Source of the DNA: CALACW01 sp002431305
GTDB lineage: Bacteria; Bacillota; Clostridia; Oscillospirales; Acutalibacteraceae
DNA: 28,173 nucleotides
Assembly (NCBI GenBank): GCA_937890355.1
Contig: CALACW010000077.1
Span: 1 to 28,173, forward strand
Reading direction: 5' to 3'
Under the pieces are notes generated by a model. It did no database searches. It was not told the origin of the DNA and saw nothing but the letters and a program-made list of their open reading frames with translations. Position 1 is the stretch's first letter. The number at the start of each line of letters is the position of its first letter. Below, one piece after another: positions 6,806-13,900 of this stretch. The translations under genes and the position numbers were made by a program.

Positions 6806-7768
6806 ATGCAGACAGCTGATATTTCTTCCGTACGCAGAACTAATTTTTTATTTGTCAGCGGATATATCAGAAAAAACGGCTCATGTACGATTCCCCGTAT
6901 TGCCGAAGATGTCGGTTTAAGTCTGCCGACCGTTACCCGTGCCGTCAATTTTGCACTCGAACGCGGTATTTTTATCCCCGACGGTATGTGCACCGTCGGC
7001 AGGGGAAGAAAGGCTGTATCCTATACGCTCAATCCCGATTTTAAGCACTGCGGACTTTTTTATTTTTTTTCCGACACGCTTCACTGCGATATATATGATT
7101 TTAAATTTAATCGTATTTATTCCTATTCCTGTCCCGTATCCGATGAAAACGCTGTTGAAATTCTTAAGATTAACGTATTGAAAATTACGCAATACGACAA
7201 AAAAATATCTCATGTGCTTTTTGCCGTTCCCGGGCATGTTCTTGACAATTCAATTCTCCGTTCATGGAAATTTCCGAGTCTTAACGGATTAAATTTAAAA
7301 GAGTATTTCTCGTTTCTTGAAAATATAAATGTTATTGCGGTCAACAATATGTTCGCGGTAACGTGTTCATCGTGGAAATATACGAACGATTATCATTCGA
7401 AAACCGTCGTTTCGTATACGTTCGGCGCAAAAAAGTACGGAGCCGGTATATCCGTTAACGGATGCGTGCTCTCGGGCGCGTCGGGCAGAGTCTGCGATAT
7501 CGGCAGGCTGGAGACAAAGGAAACCGACAGACATAGTCTTGAATTTTTCAAAGAGCAGATCTCGGGCGTTATTTCGGTCGTTGATCCCGATAAAATAATT
7601 CTTTACCCGAACGGCGAGTGTACTTATGAGATGCTTTCGACAGAACTTTGTAAAGTATACGGCGATGATTTTGCTCAAAGACTTGTATGCGGAACTGACC
7701 TTTACGATGATTGCGCACACGGCCTTTTGAGGTTTTTTAACAAGGAACTTAAAGCGAACTATGTATGA
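6806..7768 (+). CDS. ROK-type transcriptional regulator with degenerate kinase domain (320 aa)
   Basis: An N-terminal winged helix-turn-helix (about residues 5-60, including TIPRIAEDVGLSLPTVTRAV) is followed by a ROK-like ASKHA domain. The segment TFGAKKYGAGISVNGCVLSG-ASGRVCDIG aligns with the ROK consensus G-x-G-x-GAGI...NG...G..G.-.GEIGH. However, the ATP-binding DIGGT motif and the CxCGxxGC zinc motif are missing, so it should be a sugar-sensing or orphan repressor rather than a kinase. The ATG at 6806 is preferred over TTG at 6803; AAGGGG/AAGGG lies upstream. It has a perfect promoter with an overlapping palindrome. The following gene starts after two tandem palindromes, making the giant secreted protein a likely target. 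Confidence 0.75.
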   Translation: MQTADISSVRRTNFLFVSGYIRKNGSCTIPRIAEDVGLSLPTVTRAVNFALERGIFIPDGMCTVGRGRKAVSYTLNPDFKHCGLFYFFSDTLHCDIYDFKFNRIYSYSCPVSDENAVEILKINVLKITQYDKKISHVLFAVPGHVLDNSILRSWKFPSLNGLNLKEYFSFLENINVIAVNNMFAVTCSSWKYTNDYHSKTVVSYTFGAKKYGAGISVNGCVLSGASGRVCDIGRLETKETDRHSLEFFKEQISGVISVVDPDKIILYPNGECTYEMLSTELCKVYGDDFAQRLVCGTDLYDDCAHGLLRFFNKELKANYV

Positions 7769-7786
7769 GTTCGTTTTTTGATAAAC

Positions 7787-7811
7787 AATTAGTAACGAAA
7801 CGTTATTAATT
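7787..7811. promoter_or_regulatory. Palindromic operator-like site 1
   Basis: AATTAGTAACG-AAA-CGTTATTAATT: 11-bp arms with one mismatch around 3 bp. Same core (TAACG-N3-CGTTA) as the site at 7826-7846. Confidence 0.55.
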
Positions 7812-7825
7812 ATTTGTTTGTTTAA

Positions 7826-7846
7826 TTAATAACGAATCGTTATTAA
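7826..7846. promoter_or_regulatory. Palindromic operator-like site 2
   Basis: TTAATAACG-AAT-CGTTATTAA: perfect 9-bp arms around 3 bp. The centre is 37 bp from that of site 1. A weak promoter (TTGTTT 7818-7823, TATTAA 7841-7846) would be covered by it. Confidence 0.55.
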
Positions 7847-7942
7847 ATCTTTCTGCAATTCAAAGGAGATGATTTTCAACCGGCGCGACGCAAATCAAAA
7901 TATTATAAAATATAAATTTTTATTGATGAGGAGATGTTTATT

Positions 7943-10480
7943 ATGGAAAAACTGAAGAAACATTTAAGCGTATTTCTGGCTCTGTGTCTGACGCTTGTAT
8001 ATCTGCCTTTGATTCCCGTTTATGCGTCTGGGACGCTTGCCGACGTTGAAAAACGGATTGAAGCATTTGACGGTGCTCTGAACACGGCGGAACCCGACGT
8101 GGACGTTCTCGCGGAGTTTGAGAAAATCGTCGGAATGTATAAAACACTTTCGGCAGAAGAAAAAGAGCATATGGATGTTCTTCTCTTTGACAAGCTCTAT
8201 CATAAGTCTATCGACAGAGAAAAGCAGGTTTCCATAAAGAATAATCCGGATATTAAAGCATATGATAAGCGCCATATGACTAACGCTTATGCGCAGACGA
8301 ATGTTTCCTTCGGCGGGCTTCCTGCCTATATGGACGAGGCAGAGACTCTTTACGGTACGCTCAACAGTAAAACAACGTCTTCCGAAGATAAATTATCGGC
8401 TTTTTCCGCGGCAAGCGTCAACGCAAGAATTTATGCGGGATTGTACAGCTCAAATTATAAAATGTTTAATTCGGCGCTCGCTTCATATCCTGCAAAAGGT
8501 TTTGAGACGGTTGTGAATGCGCTCGCAAAGGATATGCTTAAAGCCGAGCCTTTCGGCGAAGCCGTGATTAAAAAACCGTCCAAACCAAACGCGAAAAATT
8601 ACACGGACGGCGTAAACGATCCCGAATATATAAAGGCTTACGACGCGTATTGGGAGCAGGAAACCGCATATCAGCTTCGCAGTGCGAGAGAGAAGAATTA
8701 CTCTGCCGAAATAAATCTTAAAGCGATGGCTCAGGTTTCTGCCGCCGCGCCCGAGTACGATCCCGCAGTCGATGCCGTAAACGCGCTTATTGAGGCGAAA
8801 ACGGCGTATGATAATGATAAGAACAATACGGCTCCCGCTGCGGCGGCAGTTGAAAAATACAACGCGCTGACCGTTATGCAGAAGCTTGTTGTCGATAAAC
8901 TTTCGTACAGTTTTATGTTTACTGCGGTGAGCAAAGGTTCTTATTATTCTGTTTCCGGCATGACCGCCGCAAAACTTTATACCGCATGCAATGATGTAGG
9001 AAACGCGTATTTTGTAGATGAATTTATAAAAGTAATAAATTCGATAGATGAACCCTATACCCGTGAAGATATAGAAAATGCAAAGTCTGCATACGCACTT
9101 ATTCCCTCGACTCTTATTTCGTCGATTCCCGCGGAGATTTTGGCTAAGTACAAGGCTGTTCTCGCCTCGATAAAGCCCGACGTTCCCTCGGACGAAAAGC
9201 CCGACATTTCGAACATGCCTCATACGGATATCGATTATCCCGTCAGCGAGGATATGACATACAAGACTGCGAGAAATCTCTTTAACGCAGTTCTTGCGTT
9301 CACGGGTTCCGATCAGCAGACGTTCGCTTCCGATATTGAGACTAAAGTCTTTTCGAGCGAATTTATCGGCACGGTCGTAAAATGGCTCTATCCGCTTCTC
9401 GGCAATGCGAGCAGTCTTGTTGCGTACAGCCCTGCAGATCTTGCGTCGAAACTCACTGAGGATAAGTACGCTCTTGCAGCTGAAAAACTTGACGCCGCCG
9501 CGACCCGCGACGAAAAAGGCAAGGTCGTAAAAGAACTTGCGGACTGGGATAAGGTTGAATTTGTAAACGGTGATTTCGGATTCGAAAACGGAGATAAAGA
9601 GGCTTTTCTTGACGCACTTTCCGCGTGCTTCAGGCAGCTTTCTCTTATCGATATCGTTATAAAACTCGAAAACAGCATAGATACCGGCGCAGGTACATAT
9701 ACCTACGGCGGATATGAGGATCTTATACCCGTATTTGAAGCCCTTGATCTTGACGGTATTATTTCGTCTGACGAATATACGAAAGCTGTTAACGCTTCTT
9801 CGTCCGCGCTCAAAATGGACGCGAGTGTTCGCCCGATACTCGTTCCCGTCGCCAACCTAATAGAAGAATTTGCACAGGCTCCGCTCGATACGATACTTGA
9901 CGTGCTTCCGAAACTCGGCTATGCCGTAAGCTCCGGACTTCTCAACGATCAGATAAATACTCTTCTTTCCAAGGTTAAGATGATAAGCATATCGCCGCCC
10001 GACCTTACGTCGGAGGGACTTTTCGATATCCTTGACGGCAAGCTTAACGATCTTATCAAGTCTAAAATCATAAAGGATGAAAATTCCGAAATTAAGATTG
10101 ATTTTAATAAGGACGCGTTTGTAACGCTCCTTTCCGATCTTGCGGGATGCGGAGATTACACAGTACGTGATTCTCTGACAAGAGGAACGCTTTACCGCGC
10201 GGGAATCGACTCGAACAAATCGGGTGCGCTCGCGCTTGTGTGGGATTATGTCTACGGCGTTGTTGCTGATAAGAACAACACGTCCGCGTTTAAGACTGTT
10301 GCCGGCGCGCTTGACGTTGCTTCGCCCGTCAAAGGCATCGTTAGTGTTATCGTAATGATTGCGCCGAGAATGAATTCGAAATCCGTATTTAAAATCGTTT
10401 CATTCGCGACGGCAATACTTCATTTCGTCGCGGTTGTTAAACCGTATATCGAGGATTTAATAAACGTAATCAAAAGCTGA
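7943..10480 (+). CDS. Large secreted helical protein A (845 aa), unknown function
   Basis: The ATG at 7943 is chosen over 7934 because GAGGAG (7928-7933) is 9 nt away. A signal peptide is clear: MEKLKKHLSVFLALCLTL then PLIPVYA, with cleavage near residue 29. No LPXTG, SLH or dockerin motif is present. The N-terminal half has three helical modules resembling bacterial surface three-helix repeats (about 32-90, 275-335 and 359-410; the last contains YTREDIENAKSAYALIP). From about residue 595 comes a module shared with protein B: IPVFEALDLDG, then PVANLIEEFAQAPLDTIL and DVLPKLGYAVSSGLLNDQIN. The C-terminus holds a hydrophobic stretch (SVFKIVSFATAILHFVAVV) that could keep it at the membrane. I recognise no family; exported or cell-surface location is inferred. 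Confidence 0.85.
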   Translation: MEKLKKHLSVFLALCLTLVYLPLIPVYASGTLADVEKRIEAFDGALNTAEPDVDVLAEFEKIVGMYKTLSAEEKEHMDVLLFDKLYHKSIDREKQVSIKNNPDIKAYDKRHMTNAYAQTNVSFGGLPAYMDEAETLYGTLNSKTTSSEDKLSAFSAASVNARIYAGLYSSNYKMFNSALASYPAKGFETVVNALAKDMLKAEPFGEAVIKKPSKPNAKNYTDGVNDPEYIKAYDAYWEQETAYQLRSAREKNYSAEINLKAMAQVSAAAPEYDPAVDAVNALIEAKTAYDNDKNNTAPAAAAVEKYNALTVMQKLVVDKLSYSFMFTAVSKGSYYSVSGMTAAKLYTACNDVGNAYFVDEFIKVINSIDEPYTREDIENAKSAYALIPSTLISSIPAEILAKYKAVLASIKPDVPSDEKPDISNMPHTDIDYPVSEDMTYKTARNLFNAVLAFTGSDQQTFASDIETKVFSSEFIGTVVKWLYPLLGNASSLVAYSPADLASKLTEDKYALAAEKLDAAATRDEKGKVVKELADWDKVEFVNGDFGFENGDKEAFLDALSACFRQLSLIDIVIKLENSIDTGAGTYTYGGYEDLIPVFEALDLDGIISSDEYTKAVNASSSALKMDASVRPILVPVANLIEEFAQAPLDTILDVLPKLGYAVSSGLLNDQINTLLSKVKMISISPPDLTSEGLFDILDGKLNDLIKSKIIKDENSEIKIDFNKDAFVTLLSDLAGCGDYTVRDSLTRGTLYRAGIDSNKSGALALVWDYVYGVVADKNNTSAFKTVAGALDVASPVKGIVSVIVMIAPRMNSKSVFKIVSFATAILHFVAVVKPYIEDLINVIKS

Positions 10481-10512
10481 GATTTGACGGTGTAACACCT
10501 CGCTGAAATAAA

Positions 10513-10557
10513 AAGGAGCCGAATCCGGTTATTACGGGTTCGGTTCCTTGCTTTTTT
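10513..10557 (+). terminator. Intrinsic terminator of protein A gene
   Basis: AAGGAGCCGAATCCG (10513-10527) pairs with CGGGTTCGGTTCCTT (10535-10549) with two wobbles/mismatches, followed by GCTTTTTT. Confidence 0.88.
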
Positions 10558-10620
10558 GTGCTGATTGTATAATTGCCGATAAAAAAACAAAATTTAGAAT
10601 GTACGTATTGTTAAAACTGC

Positions 10621-10660
10621 ATAAAAATATCCGGATAAACTAATATCCGGATATTTTTAT
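10621..10660. terminator. Terminator downstream of tRNA-Leu
   Basis: Perfect 17-bp inverted repeat: ATAAAAATATCCGGATA (10621-10637), loop AACTAA, TATCCGGATATTTTTAT (10644-10660). On the minus strand it directly follows the tRNA CCA end; it can also work for plus-strand transcripts. Confidence 0.85.
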
Positions 10661-10747
10661 GGTGCCGGCGGCGGGGGTCGAACCCGCACGGGTTATCAGC
10701 CCAACGGATTTTGAGTCCGCCTCGTCTGCCAATTCCAACACGCCGGC
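10660..10747 (-). tRNA. tRNA-Leu (CAA anticodon), CCA encoded
   Basis: On the minus strand the 5' end GCCGGCG (10747-10741) pairs perfectly with CGCCGGC (10670-10664), followed by discriminator A and an encoded CCA (10662-10660). The anticodon loop CTCAAAA sits in a GCGGA/TCCGT-type stem, giving anticodon CAA, which reads UUG. The T-arm GGGTTCGACCCCC-type sequence and the long variable arm (class II, 88 nt including CCA) fit leucine. A plus-strand reading frame over it (10659-10919) is an artefact. Confidence 0.95.
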
Positions 10748-10779
10748 TTTTACTGTCGTACTTTTTAAGCACATTGAAA

Positions 10780-10808
10780 ATTATAACTTAAATGCTCAAA
10801 AAAATCAA
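10780..10808 (-). promoter_or_regulatory. Promoter of tRNA-Leu
   Basis: Minus strand TTGATT (10803-10808), 17 bp spacer, TATAAT (10780-10785); start near 10773, about 26 nt before the mature tRNA. Confidence 0.8.
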
Positions 10809-10901
10809 GTATTTTTTAACAAAATTACCGTTCACAATTTATTCAAAACAATGAAATTTATTCCGAATGCATTAAATCGACAAAAATATAGATTGTGTCG
10901 C

Positions 10902-10930
10902 TTGCTTTGTATAAATTAAACGTATATAAT
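10902..10930 (+). promoter_or_regulatory. Promoter of giant protein B gene
   Basis: TTGCTT (10902-10907), 17 bp spacer, TATAAT (10925-10930). The leader of about 60 nt contains a hairpin at 10941-10967 and AAAGGAG at 10981-10987. Confidence 0.75.
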
Positions 10931-10997
10931 AAGAGTGGAGTATATTACAGTGGTGTTTCTGTATATATCACAAAATTTTAAAAGGAGATGACACTAC

Positions 10998-13900
10998 ATG
11001 AAATTAACGAAAAAAGTTCTTTGTGTTTTACTTTCAACTGTTTTCTTATTTTCAGCAGTGTCCGTCGGTTTCGTCTCGTTTGCCGATGACGAACAGTTAG
11101 ACTCGAGTTACAACACTCTTGCCTATATGTTCTTCAAAACGCACACAGAGTCCTCCGGCGGTTATAACAAGACAGTGATTGATACTGATGAAAACGGCGT
11201 AAAGAAAGCAAGTATCATACGCGACATGAATCAGTATACGGTCGAAAACAAACAGGGTGATTATGTTTATAATGACTCGAGTTCGAACACGGTTCGTTCG
11301 TTTGCCTACAACCATAAGGTTACGGCTCTCGACGACGGCTCCAACAGCATCAGAAACGCCGCGATTCAGTTTTATGCAATTGCGGACAATATCATGAGCA
11401 CGACCTACGGCGTAGGAAATTACACTATCCCGATGGTCGGCGATACCGTTAAGGATAAGCTTCGTACCATGAAGGACAGCGACGGCAATTTCCTTTACTT
11501 CGACGGCTATTCGTACTTTGTCGACGCTCTCGGTGAGCTTGTAGGCGTTTCGGATCACAAGACGTACGAGATTGACGCAGACGGTACGATAACATGGTAT
11601 AACGCGCAGAAGGCCGACGGCACATGGTACTACGACCCCTCGATTAAGACCGAGGATAAGTCCATTGCCGATAAAATCAGAGACGGCGAGTACGGCGACG
11701 ACCTCAGAGACAAGATCAGAAACGGTGATATTGAAGAGAAAACCCTTTTCGATTATCTTAATGTTGAGACCGTTATCGACTATTTCTGCGGTAACTGCAC
11801 GACCGTAAACTCGGGCAACTGGTTCCATACTTACGAGTTTTACTGCTATACCGATGTTAATACGGTTCTCCTTACGGAGGATATCAAGCCCTCTCCCATC
11901 ACCATCCGTTACCTCGACGTAACGTGGAGCATGGACAGAAGCTTTGACGATTCCGGCACGAAACCCCAGTATTATAATAAAGGATATACCATTGATAAAG
12001 ACAGAAACTCCGTAGACAGATCGAGAATTGAGCTTTATTCTCTTAAGAGTTCTCTTGATCAATATTTTTCAAAATACTACGGTCCCGACAATAATGTCGA
12101 GGGTGCTTCAAAACTTCAGGTCGAGACTAACTCAGACCTTATGACGAATGCGTATAAGGACATCATGTCCCACTATGACGTATTCAATTCGATATCGAAC
12201 GAAGCAAAGATTAAGATTTACGGCGACGACGCTTACAGCTACATTAACCTTGTAACACAGTTAAAGCCCATCGCCATGGAGCAGAAGTATCTTCCCTCGA
12301 GAACTGTCGGCGATTATATCGACAAGTCGACGGGCGACGCCGTTACATATGACGTTACCACAGAGAAAGTTACCACGATAGTCGACACAATCGACTCTCT
12401 TATGGCTAATAAGAAGCTCGGCGGTTCGCTTCATTCGTTCCTGCCTCCCGAGAATGAACTTCTCGGCGGCAAGGATTACAGCACGCCTAAGGAAATGGTT
12501 ATCAATATCCTTGATAACATGCTTTACCAGGATTCGATAATCAATCTTCTTCTTAAGACCATCTACCCCATGCTTACAAATGTTATCGATGAGAACATCA
12601 CCGATGCATTTATTAAAAATACTCTCGGCAGCGCGGGAAGCACTATTGCCGGCTGGGTTGTTGATGACTCTAACGGATGGCAGGCTCTTGTTTATAAACT
12701 CCTTATTCAGGAGGATATCGGTATCACTCCCGCGGGTATCGCCCGTTGTATGGAAAGAACAGGATTCGATAAGAAATATCCCACAGTATATGAGCAGTTA
12801 AAGGCTGCAAAAGGCGGTGCGGTTGAGTATGACGGTTACTATGCCGTAGGTAAAGAGAATGACGAATATATGGGTCAGAGATGGAAGGATGTTAACTTCG
12901 ATACTCTTTACTGGGGCGTTAACGGCGACAGAGGTAAGTTCCAGGAGGCTCTTTCGGGCGTTCTTCTCGGCGCCGCACCTCTTCTTGCGGCTGTTCTCGG
13001 AAACCAGCAGTTTAAGATTGAAGTTACCACTATAATGTGGTCTAGAGTTTGGGCTATAATTAAGGGCGCGCAAGGCTGGAACGACATATTGCTTCCGCTG
13101 TTTGAGACTCTCGGAATTGATGCGTCAAACGGTCTTGTCAGTCAGGCAGACTTTGAGCAGAGTGCGAGAATAATGGTCAACGCTTATCAGCAGTCGAACG
13201 TTACTTCGTTTATAAATCTGATAACCGGACCTCTCTTCAACTGGATTGAGAATGACGTTCTTGATAACCCCGTTGAGACTGTTCTTTCGCTTCTTCCGAA
13301 TATTTCATATTATCTTACTTCGGGTACTCTTCTTACCACGATTAAAACATTCCAGCTGGTTATCAGAATTGAGTGGACGGATGCGGTTAAGGTTGATGTT
13401 TACACCCTTAAGATAGGCGATCTTTTGGGCGATAAGATCAACTTCCTTAACTCTCTTGATAACGTTCTCAAACTCATATCTCTCGGCGCAGAGACCGGAA
13501 ATCCGATTATCGGTTATACCGCTACCGGTAAGACCGCTGCGGGCGGAGCTTACAGCGGTACAGCTATTTATAAGACGACCGATGAAGCGGTAATGGCTGC
13601 TAAAAACTACGGATGCGTTTCGAACTCAATTGAAACCGTCGGTGTTACCGAAGCGTACAAGAACGTAAACGGCGACCTTTCTCTTTACCCCGACTCGGAG
13701 TATACGGAGAAAGTAACCGGACTTAATTCCGACGGCTCTATCAACACCGATATCGCTGTTCTCGAGGATATCGCGTATGCGAATAACGCAGGAAATGTTC
13801 TCGACGCAAGCGAACTTACGACGACAGAGCTTGTAAACGCTTACAAGACTAAGGTAAAGATATATTACAGCTACTATACGTACACAGACCCCGAGACCGG

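Noticed and set aside
7870..7942. Possible leader ORF starting ATG at 7870
   Set aside because: AAAGGAG directly touches the ATG (no spacer), so initiation there is unlikely, and the frame runs into the real ribosome site without a clear stop arrangement.
8483..9223. Long minus-strand ORF (246 codons) inside protein A
   Set aside because: Antisense shadow with low-complexity, strongly basic composition and no start signals.
10659..10919. Plus-strand ORF of 86 codons
   Set aside because: Its first part is the complement of tRNA-Leu, a well-known artefact, and it has no ribosome site.
11097..12062. Long minus-strand ORF (321 codons) inside giant protein B
   Set aside because: Antisense shadow of a strongly biased gene; no ribosome site, no recognisable protein, and the plus frame is clearly coding.
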